NCBI GenBank assembly: GCA_016936735.1
Contig: JAFGXH010000102.1
Location: 1 to 37,815, forward strand
From: a bacterium
GTDB lineage: Bacteria > UBP6 > JAFGXH01
Direction of reading: 5' to 3'
DNA length: 37,815 nucleotides
Every line of letters begins with the position of its first letter. Position 1 is the stretch's first letter. The notes below the pieces were generated by a model. That model was not told the origin of the DNA, ran no database searches, and saw only the letters and a program-made list of their open reading frames with translations. Shown in pieces: positions 7,795 through 14,966 of this stretch. A program made the position numbers and the translations under genes.

Positions 7795-9885
7795 ATGGGA
7801 ACAAAACCATCCGATATTTTTGGTGTTTATGTTTTTAATGATAGTGCAATGAGAGAGAGACTCCCTAAAGAGACCTACAAGAAACTAAAAAAAACAATAG
7901 AAAATGGAGAACCTTTAGAGATTGAAACCGCAGAAGTTGTTGCAAATGCAATGAAAGATTGGGCTATTGAAAAGGGTGCAACACACTATACTCACTGGTT
8001 TCAACCACTAACTGGAAAAACTGCTGAAAAACATGACTCTTTTATCTCTCTTGCAAAAGATGGAAAAACAATAATGGAGTTCTCTGGAAAAAATCTGATT
8101 CAAGGAGAACCTGATGCATCCTCCTTTCCTAATGGTGGCTTAAGAGCAACTTTTGAGGCTCGAGGTTATACTGCCTGGGACTGTACATCACCTGCCTTTG
8201 TTAAAGAGGAGGCCAATGGAATGGTTTTATATATTCCAACAGCATTTTGTTCCTATAATGGTGAGGCATTGGATGAAAAAACCCCCCTTCTTCGCTCAAT
8301 GGAGACTCTTTCAAAATCTGCTCAAAGAGTTTTAAAACTTATTGGTAGAGATGATGTTAAAAAAGTCTATTCAACTGTTGGTGCAGAACAGGAGTATTTT
8401 ATTATTGATAAAGAGTTTTTTAATAAACGATTAGATCTTCTTTTGACAGGAAGAACACTTTTAGGTGCTCTTCCACCAAAAGGACAAGAGTTAGAGGATC
8501 ACTATTTTGGAGCAATAAAAGAGAGGGTTGCATCATTTATGAATGAGCTTGATATTGAGTTATGGAAACTTGGTGTCGCATCAAAAACAAAACATAATGA
8601 GGTTGCACCTGCACAACATGAGATTGCACCAATATTTGAAAATGTTAATGTTGCAACAGATCATAACCAATTGGTAATGGAGACTCTTCATAAAGTTGCA
8701 GAGAGACATAATTTAGCAGCTCTTCTTCATGAAAAACCATTTGCAGGTGTAAATGGATCTGGAAAACATAATAACTGGTCTTTATCAACAGATTTAGGTG
8801 AAAATCTTTTAGAACCAGGAAAAAATCCTGAAAAAAATTTAGTTTTTCAGCTTTTTACAGCCACTATTATATCTGCAATAGATGAATATGCTCCACTTTT
8901 AAGACTATCTGCATCAAATCCAGGAAATGAACATCGTCTTGGTGCAAATGAGGCTCCTCCAGCAATAATATCTGTGTATCTTGGAGAGGAGTTAGAGAAA
9001 ATTTTATGTGCAGGTATTTTTGAAGCAGAACAAAAAACATCACAAAAAAACAGTATTGTTGAGATATCTGTTTCAACTTTACCAAAATTTGAAAAAGATT
9101 CAACTGATAGAAATAGAACATCTCCATTTGCTTTTACTGGTAACAAATTTGAGTTTAGAATGGTTCCCTCTTCTGCATCAATTGCAATGCCAAATATAAC
9201 ACTTAATACTGTTGTTGCGGAGATGTTATCAAGAGTTGCAGATATGTTAGAGTCTGATAAGTCTAAAAAATCAATAGAAAACAAGGTGTTATTAGTAATT
9301 AATACTCTTATGAAAAAACATCACAAAATACTTTTTAGTGGAAATGGATACTCTAATGAGTGGGTTATTGAGGCAGAAAAAAGAGGCTTACCTAATTTAA
9401 AAAGTATGGTTGATGCTCTTCCATATTTAACATCAGAAGAGTCTATTAATCTATTCACAAAACACTCTGTTTTTACATCTCCAGAGCTTCACTCTCGTCA
9501 AGAGATCCTTTATGATGAGTATGCAAAAGTTATAAGAATAGAGTCTTTAACAATGATTGAGATGGTAAGAAGAGAGATTTTTCCAGTTTTAATATCTGTT
9601 TTAAAAGAGTACTCTGTAAATGATAAATCATATGCCTTTTTACAAAAAATGGGTGATCAGTTATCAACTAAAACAGAGATGTTATATGAATCATTGGTTC
9701 AACTTGAACTATTAACAGAAGAGGGAGAATCAATAACCAATCCCTTAAATAAGGCTCTTTTTTACCAAAAAAATATAAAAGATGCAATGAATAAAGTTAG
9801 AGAAATCTCAGATAAAATAGAGAAACTTGTTCCTAAAAACAGATGGCCTTTTCCAGACTACACAGATCTATTGTTTAGAGTTTAA
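7795..9885 (+). CDS. glnN: Glutamine synthetase type III
   Basis: This 696-residue cytoplasmic enzyme condenses ammonium with glutamate using ATP. Its length of about 700 residues, against about 450-470 for type I, identifies the GSIII class. Recognisable GSIII blocks are the N-terminal [34 protein letters not shown], the glutamate/metal region ending in [30 protein letters not shown], and [19 protein letters not shown]. The start has GAGG at the right distance and a TTGACA promoter directly upstream. It stands alone, with no GlnB/GlnK or ammonium transporter beside it. A long opposite-strand frame inside it (8847-9284) is judged a shadow. Confidence 0.97.
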   Translation: MGTKPSDIFGVYVFNDSAMRERLPKETYKKLKKTIENGEPLEIETAEVVANAMKDWAIEKGATHYTHWFQPLTGKTAEKHDSFISLAKDGKTIMEFSGKNLIQGEPDASSFPNGGLRATFEARGYTAWDCTSPAFVKEEANGMVLYIPTAFCSYNGEALDEKTPLLRSMETLSKSAQRVLKLIGRDDVKKVYSTVGAEQEYFIIDKEFFNKRLDLLLTGRTLLGALPPKGQELEDHYFGAIKERVASFMNELDIELWKLGVASKTKHNEVAPAQHEIAPIFENVNVATDHNQLVMETLHKVAERHNLAALLHEKPFAGVNGSGKHNNWSLSTDLGENLLEPGKNPEKNLVFQLFTATIISAIDEYAPLLRLSASNPGNEHRLGANEAPPAIISVYLGEELEKILCAGIFEAEQKTSQKNSIVEISVSTLPKFEKDSTDRNRTSPFAFTGNKFEFRMVPSSASIAMPNITLNTVVAEMLSRVADMLESDKSKKSIENKVLLVINTLMKKHHKILFSGNGYSNEWVIEAEKRGLPNLKSMVDALPYLTSEESINLFTKHSVFTSPELHSRQEILYDEYAKVIRIESLTMIEMVRREIFPVLISVLKEYSVNDKSYAFLQKMGDQLSTKTEMLYESLVQLELLTEEGESITNPLNKALFYQKNIKDAMNKVREISDKIEKLVPKNRWPFPDYTDLLFRV

Positions 9886-9986
9886 TACTATCATCTCTTT
9901 TTTATAATTATACCAATAATTGATATAAAGTTGGCTTAAAAATTTAATAAATAATAAATCTACCTTCAACAAAAAAGAACAGTAGA

Positions 9987-10026
9987 TAATAATATCAGCT
10001 ACATATAAAATTTTTTGATATTATTA
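9987..10026. repeat. 11-bp inverted repeat just upstream of a strong promoter
   Basis: TAATAATATCA (9987-9997) and TGATATTATTA (10016-10026) are perfectly complementary across 18 bp, and end 3 bp before the -35 box at 10030. No U-tract follows on the plus strand. It could be an activator or operator site, or a weak end signal for glnN. The rest of the 9886-10123 gap shows only the promoter and leader hairpin. Confidence 0.4.
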
Positions 10027-10029
10027 CAA

Positions 10030-10058
10030 TTGACAATAGTAATCTCTAATGTTATAAT
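10030..10058 (+). promoter_or_regulatory. Perfect consensus sigma70 promoter
   Basis: TTGACA (10030-10035), exactly 17 bp, then TATAAT (10053-10058). All 12 consensus bases match. Transcription should start near 10065, about 59 nt before the TTG start at 10124. This predicts a highly expressed small lipoprotein unless a repressor intervenes. Confidence 0.88.
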
Positions 10059-10064
10059 TCCAGT

Positions 10065-10084
10065 CTGTTTTTGATTAAAAACAG
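10065..10084 (+). promoter_or_regulatory. Hairpin at the predicted 5' end of the transcript
   Basis: CTGTTTTT and AAAAACAG pair perfectly around GATT, starting at the predicted first transcribed base. The likely roles are a 5' mRNA-stabilising stem (as in E. coli ompA) or an operator at the start site. No U-run follows, so it is not a terminator. Confidence 0.55.
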
Positions 10085-10123
10085 AAGTTAAATATTTAAT
10101 ATCTCTTTTTTTTGAGGTGGGTT

Positions 10124-10450
10124 TTGAAATCATTATTAATTATATTAATGCTATTAACTCTTTCATTTATGATATCTTGTTCTGGAGAAACTGGTGATTC
10201 TTGTAGTTCTGATGGAGATTGTGATACAACCTTAGTTTGTGAAGAGAGTTATCCTGGTGGTTATTGTATTGCATATGATTGTGATTATACAGACTCTAGT
10301 GCCTGTTCAGAAGAGGCTCAATGTACATATTTTAATGAGATAAATCGCTCTTTTTGTTTAAAAAAATGTAACTCAAATTCAGATTGTCGCTCAGATTATA
10401 GTTGCCAAGGGATAAGTAATCATAAATACAAGGTATGTTTACCAGAGTAG
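10124..10450 (+). CDS. Small Cys-rich lipoprotein
   Basis: The start is taken as TTG 10124 because GAGGTGG lies directly before it; the in-frame TTG at 10112 has no such site. This gives 108 residues with a clean lipoprotein signal, MKSLLIILMLLTLSFMIS, followed by the lipidated Cys19. The mature part is rich in acidic residues and Cys pairs in the patterns SCSSDGDCD, SNSDCRSDYSC and KKCNS, the EB/DSDC-type modules common in myxobacterial and bradymonad secreted proteins. It should sit on the outer membrane or periplasmic face as a disulfide-bonded protein. Function is unknown. It has its own perfect promoter and a leader hairpin, so it is probably monocistronic and abundant. Confidence 0.8.
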   Translation: MKSLLIILMLLTLSFMISCSGETGDSCSSDGDCDTTLVCEESYPGGYCIAYDCDYTDSSACSEEAQCTYFNEINRSFCLKKCNSNSDCRSDYSCQGISNHKYKVCLPE

Positions 10451-10459
10451 TTGTTACTT

Positions 10460-10496
10460 AAATCTCTATTTTATTTTTATTATAGATTTATTTTTA
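10460..10496 (+). terminator. Weak AT-rich hairpin after the small lipoprotein
   Basis: AAATCTCTAT pairs, with one bulge, with ATAGATTT (10482-10489), followed by ATTTTTA. The low GC makes it a marginal terminator, but its position 10 bp after the stop fits. Confidence 0.35.
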
Positions 10497-10522
10497 TACC
10501 ATTTTAAAGCTTATCATAATTT

Positions 10523-11629
10523 ATGAAAACAGTTATAATAACATCATCATTTCCACTAAATAGAGATGATTATAGTGGTATTTTTGTTTTAAATCATGCA
10601 AAACAATTAAAAGGTGAAATTTGGGTAGTTGCTCCTCATCATCTTAATACCCCTTTTTATGAGTTAATAGATAATATAAAAGTTATTCGATTACCATACC
10701 ATTTGCCCAAATATGAGAATTTTTTTTATGGACAAGGGGTTTTTGAAAATCTAAAAAAGAGTAAATTTAATTTTTATAAGGGAGTAATATATCTATCTGA
10801 AATATTGATGTTTTTAATCTTTTTTTTAAAAGATGATGACATATTATATTCACATTGGATTTTTCCAACAGGTTTTATTGGTTCTATATTAAAAAAATTA
10901 AAAAAAATAGAGCATAAAATAGTTGTACATTCAGCAGGAATCTCTTTATTAAAAAAGTTTGGTTTAAAAACTATAGCAAAATTTATAACTAAAAATACAG
11001 ATTCCATACAGTTTGTTAATAGCATTCATAAAGAGTGGTTAGAGTTATTAATAGATAATAGTATTGAGTATAATTACACTTTTTCCCCAATGCCTGCAGA
11101 TAAAAATCTATTTTTAGATTATAAAAAAAATTTAAAATTTAGAAAAATTCTGTTTATAGGAAGATTAATCCCTATAAAAGGTGTTAGAGAGATGTTATCA
11201 TCCATTCCAAATATAATAGGTAGTAATGATTGGAGTATTACAATTGCAGGTGATGGGCCACTTTTAGAAGAGTTGAAAGTAGAGTTTCCAACAATCTCTT
11301 TTGTTGGAAAAGTGAATTTTAATCAAAAAAAACAGCTTTTAGAGGAGAGTGATATTGTTATTATCCCCTCCATTGCAACAAATGCACAAATAGAGGGATT
11401 TCCAACTGTTATACTTGAGGCTCTTTATACTCAAAATTTGGTTATTATATCTGATTCAATTATTGGTAATAGTTATTTTTTTGAAAAAGATGAGATTGTT
11501 ATTTATTCAAAAAAAGATGGTGAACTTGAAAATTTATTGCAAAATATAAAAAAAAATGCTATCCTTTACAATAAAATTGCAGATAAAGGTGCAAAAAAAG
11601 TAAATAAAATTTTTAAAAATTCCGAATAA
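10523..11629 (+). CDS. Glycosyltransferase, GT-B fold, family 4-like
   Basis: A 368-residue cytoplasmic or membrane-associated enzyme. The N-terminal Rossmann half (residues 1 to about 190) begins TVIITSSFPLNRDDYSGIFV and has a hydrophobic patch at about 94-106 (EILMFLIFFL) that may touch the membrane. The C-terminal donor-binding half begins at ILFIGRLIPIKGVREML. It holds the GT4 EX7E motif as Glu291-GFPTVIL-Glu299, the site for a nucleotide-sugar diphosphate. It probably adds a sugar to a surface polysaccharide or glycoprotein precursor; donor and acceptor cannot be read. No clear Shine-Dalgarno precedes the ATG. It is not inside an obvious polysaccharide cluster. Confidence 0.88.
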   Translation: MKTVIITSSFPLNRDDYSGIFVLNHAKQLKGEIWVVAPHHLNTPFYELIDNIKVIRLPYHLPKYENFFYGQGVFENLKKSKFNFYKGVIYLSEILMFLIFFLKDDDILYSHWIFPTGFIGSILKKLKKIEHKIVVHSAGISLLKKFGLKTIAKFITKNTDSIQFVNSIHKEWLELLIDNSIEYNYTFSPMPADKNLFLDYKKNLKFRKILFIGRLIPIKGVREMLSSIPNIIGSNDWSITIAGDGPLLEELKVEFPTISFVGKVNFNQKKQLLEESDIVIIPSIATNAQIEGFPTVILEALYTQNLVIISDSIIGNSYFFEKDEIVIYSKKDGELENLLQNIKKNAILYNKIADKGAKKVNKIFKNSE

Positions 11630-11728
11630 ATATAGTAAGAATTTGTTTCTTATTAGAGTGATATTCTGTTTTGTGTTGACTTAATATTTAAAATAAAGTA
11701 TCTAATTGTATACTGCTGGGGGATGTAG

Positions 11729-12139
11729 ATGTCCGAAGAATTGATAGAACGGGAACTATTTTATAAGATTATCAATCTTGCAACTAATGTTCATAGAGAG
11801 TTAGGGCAAGGGTTACCTGAATATATTTATAAAAAGGCTCTTATTTTTGAATTGGAAGAGAATAATATCAGCTATGAAGCTAATAAATTAGTAGATATTA
11901 CCTATAAAAAACAGAAACTAGATACTTTTCCAATTGATTTGATTGTAAAAAATAAAATATTAGTCTCTTTTGCATCTGATGATGAGCGTAAAAAACAGGC
12001 AAAAACATTGATGCTTTCTCTACTAAGAGTTTTAAAGAAACAGACAGGTCTTCTTCTTGATTACTCTCATGAGACTCTTTATTATAAACGAATTGTATTT
12101 AAAAGCAAAAAAGAGCAAAATATAGAGAGTGCATATTAA
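11729..12139 (+). CDS. GxxExxY-family protein with altered nuclease motif
   Basis: A 136-residue protein with the signature G28-L-P-E31-Y-I-Y34 that names the GxxExxY family (PD-(D/E)XK nuclease-related, PF13366). In most members the core reads D...E-x-K. Here Asp70 of FPIDLIVKNK is kept, but the expected E-x-K is replaced by Ser80-Phe-Ala82 in ILVSFAS. The acidic and lysine ligands are therefore missing and cleavage activity is doubtful. The conserved C-terminal LLDYS, usually LINFG, is also modified. GGGGGA precedes the ATG. The next gene starts one base after this stop, so the two are translationally linked. Molecular role in the family is unsettled. Confidence 0.85.
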   Translation: MSEELIERELFYKIINLATNVHRELGQGLPEYIYKKALIFELEENNISYEANKLVDITYKKQKLDTFPIDLIVKNKILVSFASDDERKKQAKTLMLSLLRVLKKQTGLLLDYSHETLYYKRIVFKSKKEQNIESAY

Positions 12140-12140
12140 A

Positions 12141-12785
12141 ATGAGATTGATGGATCTTCATTCTCACTCTTTTATGAGCGATGGAGTTGCAACTCCAATT
12201 GAACAGGTTCGTTATGCACAAAAAAATGGTTTAATTGCTCTTGCAATAACTGACCATGCCGATTTTACGAATTTTGAAACTCTTTCAAATCAAATACTCA
12301 AGTTAAAAAGAGATTTTTTTTCAGACTTTATATTTTTAGCAGGATTAGAAATAACACATGTTCATCCTGAAAAAATAGGAATAATTGTTTCTGAAGCTAG
12401 AGCTTTGGGTATAAACTGGATTGGTGTTCATGGTGAAACCCCTGTTGAGCCTGTGATTAAAGGGACAAATAGAGCTGCTATTGAGGCTGGTGTGGATTTT
12501 TTAGCTCATCCAGGATTTATAACAGATGAGGATACAGAGTTAGCTGCAAAAAAAGGGATTTTTTTAGAGTTAACATTAAGGTCTGGTCACTCTTTAACAA
12601 ATGGATTTGTTTATCAGCAGGCAAAAAAATTTAATGCATCAATTATTATAAATTCAGATGGACATAAAGTTTCTGAACTTCTAAATGAGAATCTATATAA
12701 AGCAGTGGCTTTCGGAGCAGGAATGAGTGAATCTGAGTTAGAGTTACATAATCAAAAACTATTTCAATATATTCAAAAAAAATAA
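12141..12785 (+). CDS. PHP-domain metal-dependent phosphoesterase (histidinol-phosphatase-like)
   Basis: A 214-residue PHP hydrolase. The metal ligands are all visible: His7 and His9 in DLHSHS, Asp14, His39 in ITDHAD, Glu70 in GLEITH, His97 in GVHGET, His123 in LAHPGF, and Asp173/His175 in NSDGH. The block VHGETPVEP plus LRSGHSLTNG matches the small PHP subfamily annotated as histidinol-phosphate-phosphatase-domain proteins in archaea and deltaproteobacteria. It probably hydrolyses a phosphomonoester in the cytoplasm; the substrate is not known and no his genes are nearby. ATG 12141 is preferred because it opens the conserved MDLHSH stretch and lies 1 bp after the upstream stop; GTG 12129 would overlap it. 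No terminator is evident before the convergent ABC-F gene 8 bp away. Confidence 0.85.
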   Translation: MRLMDLHSHSFMSDGVATPIEQVRYAQKNGLIALAITDHADFTNFETLSNQILKLKRDFFSDFIFLAGLEITHVHPEKIGIIVSEARALGINWIGVHGETPVEPVIKGTNRAAIEAGVDFLAHPGFITDEDTELAAKKGIFLELTLRSGHSLTNGFVYQQAKKFNASIIINSDGHKVSELLNENLYKAVAFGAGMSESELELHNQKLFQYIQKK

Positions 12786-12793
12786 TAAAATAT

Positions 12794-14704
12794 CTAATTT
12801 TGTTGTTTAATCTCATCTATTTGGATATATAACTCCTCCCACTCCTCATTTAATTTTTCTAATGAATTTTCAATACTCTTTAATTCTAAATTTGTTTGAG
12901 TTATTTTCTCTGAGCTATTTTTTTGATAAAAATCTGGATCTGAAATTATATTTACTATATTTTTTTTCAATCCCTCTAATCTATCTATCTCTAACTCTAT
13001 TTTTGAAAATCTATCTTTTAGTGGACGAAGTATTTTTGATAACTCATTCCTTTTTTCAGCCTCTTCACGTTTTTGAGATTTATTTGTAGTTGTTGATTGA
13101 ATACTATTTTTTTTCTCATCTACTGGAGTTATTTTTGATAGATAGTAGTCATAGCCACCAATATATTTCTCTGTTTTTCTATTCTCAATTGCAATAATTG
13201 ATGTTGCCAACTCTTTTATAAAATATCTATCATGTGATACAAAAAGAACTGTTCCACCATAATTTTTTAGAGCCTCTAACAAAATCTCTTTAGATTCAAG
13301 ATCTAAATGGTTTGTTGGCTCATCTAATAAAAGAAAATTTGCTTTTTGAAGTAACATTTTAACAAGAGCCACTCTACTTTTTTCACCACCACTTAATGTT
13401 GATATTTTTTGATAAACATCATCTTTTTTAAATAGAAATGAACCTAAAATCGTTCTAATTTTTGGAATATCCTCCATAGAGGCATTAGATTCAATCTCCT
13501 GAATTATCTCATTATTAATATTTAATTCATCAATTTGATGCTGTCCAAAATAGGATATATCAACTTGATGTCCAATTTTAATATCTCCAATAAAATCGGT
13601 TGCACCAATAATCATTTTTAGCATAGTTGTTTTTCCAATCCCATTTGCACCAACTATAGCAATTCGTTCTCCTCTTTCAATAATAAATGATGCATCAGAA
13701 AATATAGATAACTCTCCATAATTTTTTGAGACAGAGTTAACATTAACAACCTCTCTTCCACTTTTAATTCCCTCTGGAAGTCTAAATTTGAAAACCTCTT
13801 TTTTTTGTGGAAGAGTTATAAGTTCAGATTTTATTTTATCTAACTGTTTTTGCCTACTTTGAGCCTGAGCAGCTTTTGTTGCTTTTGCTTTAAACCTATC
13901 AATAAAAGATGAAAGATGCTCTATTTGCTCCTGTTGTTTCTCTGCTGTTTTTTCAAGAAGCTCCTCTTGAGCAGCCTTTTGAGTTTTATATGAATCATAA
14001 TTTCCTGGATATATTTGAACATTTTTATTATCAAGCTCTGCTACATGAGTTGATATTCTATTAATAAACTCTTTATCATGGCTTATAAAGAGAAGAGTGT
14101 TTGGAAAACTTTGTAAATAGTACTCAAGCCACATTAATGCAGGTAAATCAAGATGATTTGTTGGCTCATCTAATAATAGTATCTCTGGTTGGTCTAAAAG
14201 AAGTTTTGCAAGATATATTCTCATTCTCCAACCACCAGAAAACTCATTAATTGGTTTATTAAAATCTGACTCTAATATGCCAAATCCTGATAATATTTTT
14301 TTCGCCTCAATTTCACGTTTAAAACCACCTAGATGTTCAAATTTATCAACAAGTTGTGAGTATTGCTCTATTTTCTTCTCATCATTAAGATTTTTTTCAA
14401 GTTTTTTTATATTCTCATAACAATCAACCCACTCTTTATTGCTATATAGAAGAATATCTAGTGCCTTTTTATCTTCAAAAGCAACCTGTTCTTGAGGAAG
14501 ATAACCAATTTTAGAGGAACCTGTTTTTTTTATCTCCCCTTTATCAATATCCTGTTCACTATTAAGTACTCTAAAAAGAGTTGTTTTTCCTGCTCCATTT
14601 CTACCAACAATCGCAATTCGTTCCCCTTTTTTTATGTGCCAACTCATATCTTGAAAAATCTCTTTATGTCCAAATTGAAGATAAATATTTTGCAAATGTA
14701 TCAT
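12794..14704 (-). CDS. ABC-F family ATPase (ribosome-associated, Uup/YheS-like)
   Basis: A 636-residue soluble twin-ATPase with no membrane segments. The first cassette has Walker A GRNGAGKT (34-41), signature FSGGWRMRI and Walker B with LLLDEPTNHLD. A charged linker (about 225-310, the P-site tRNA interaction region in this family) follows. The second cassette has GANGIGKTT, LSGGEKSR and LLLDEPTNHLD. A C-terminal coiled coil occupies about 540-636, as in Uup. ABC-F proteins act on the ribosomal E site to relieve stalling or antibiotic block. The start is ATG 14704, with GGAG seven bases upstream; an in-frame TTG at 14716 is less likely. The promoter TTGACA-17-TAAAAT lies immediately upstream. 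Which ABC-F paralogue it is cannot be settled from sequence alone. Confidence 0.95.
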   Translation of the reverse strand: MIHLQNIYLQFGHKEIFQDMSWHIKKGERIAIVGRNGAGKTTLFRVLNSEQDIDKGEIKKTGSSKIGYLPQEQVAFEDKKALDILLYSNKEWVDCYENIKKLEKNLNDEKKIEQYSQLVDKFEHLGGFKREIEAKKILSGFGILESDFNKPINEFSGGWRMRIYLAKLLLDQPEILLLDEPTNHLDLPALMWLEYYLQSFPNTLLFISHDKEFINRISTHVAELDNKNVQIYPGNYDSYKTQKAAQEELLEKTAEKQQEQIEHLSSFIDRFKAKATKAAQAQSRQKQLDKIKSELITLPQKKEVFKFRLPEGIKSGREVVNVNSVSKNYGELSIFSDASFIIERGERIAIVGANGIGKTTMLKMIIGATDFIGDIKIGHQVDISYFGQHQIDELNINNEIIQEIESNASMEDIPKIRTILGSFLFKKDDVYQKISTLSGGEKSRVALVKMLLQKANFLLLDEPTNHLDLESKEILLEALKNYGGTVLFVSHDRYFIKELATSIIAIENRKTEKYIGGYDYYLSKITPVDEKKNSIQSTTTNKSQKREEAEKRNELSKILRPLKDRFSKIELEIDRLEGLKKNIVNIISDPDFYQKNSSEKITQTNLELKSIENSLEKLNEEWEELYIQIDEIKQQN

Positions 14705-14736
14705 TAAAAACTCCAATAATAAGAGTAAAAGAGGCT

Positions 14737-14765
14737 ATTTTATATTCCACTTTATTGAATGTCAA
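14737..14765 (-). promoter_or_regulatory. Sigma70 promoter of the ABC-F gene
   Basis: On the minus strand: TTGACA (14765-14760), a 17-bp spacer, TAAAAT (14742-14737). Predicted start near 14730 leaves a 26-nt leader. No attenuator-like uORF or hairpin is visible, which argues against antibiotic-induced control of the kind seen for resistance ABC-Fs. Confidence 0.8.
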
Positions 14766-14879
14766 TTGAAAATTGATTGTTTTTATATTCTCACTATTTT
14801 TCTTTTATTAAAAATTACAAATAGCAGACATTTTTGTCTCATTTTATTTAATCACATTTTGTTAAATTTTTCTAATCTT

Positions 14880-14908
14880 TTGATTTTATAGGGAAATAAA
14901 GTTATAAC
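14880..14908 (+). promoter_or_regulatory. Sigma70 promoter of the 101-Cys lipoprotein gene
   Basis: TTGATT (14880-14885), a 17-bp spacer and TATAAC (14903-14908, 5/6). The predicted start near 14915 lies after the TTG at 14913, so translation must begin further down, at ATG 14967. Confidence 0.65.
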
Positions 14909-14966
14909 TAAATTGGAATTAAAATTGCTAGTATTTTTTTTAATCATTTGTTTTTTGGGGGTTTTT

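Noticed and set aside
8847-9284. 145-codon open frame on the minus strand inside glnN
   Set aside because: It is fully antisense to a conserved enzyme, has no ribosome site, and its composition follows the shadow of GSIII codons.
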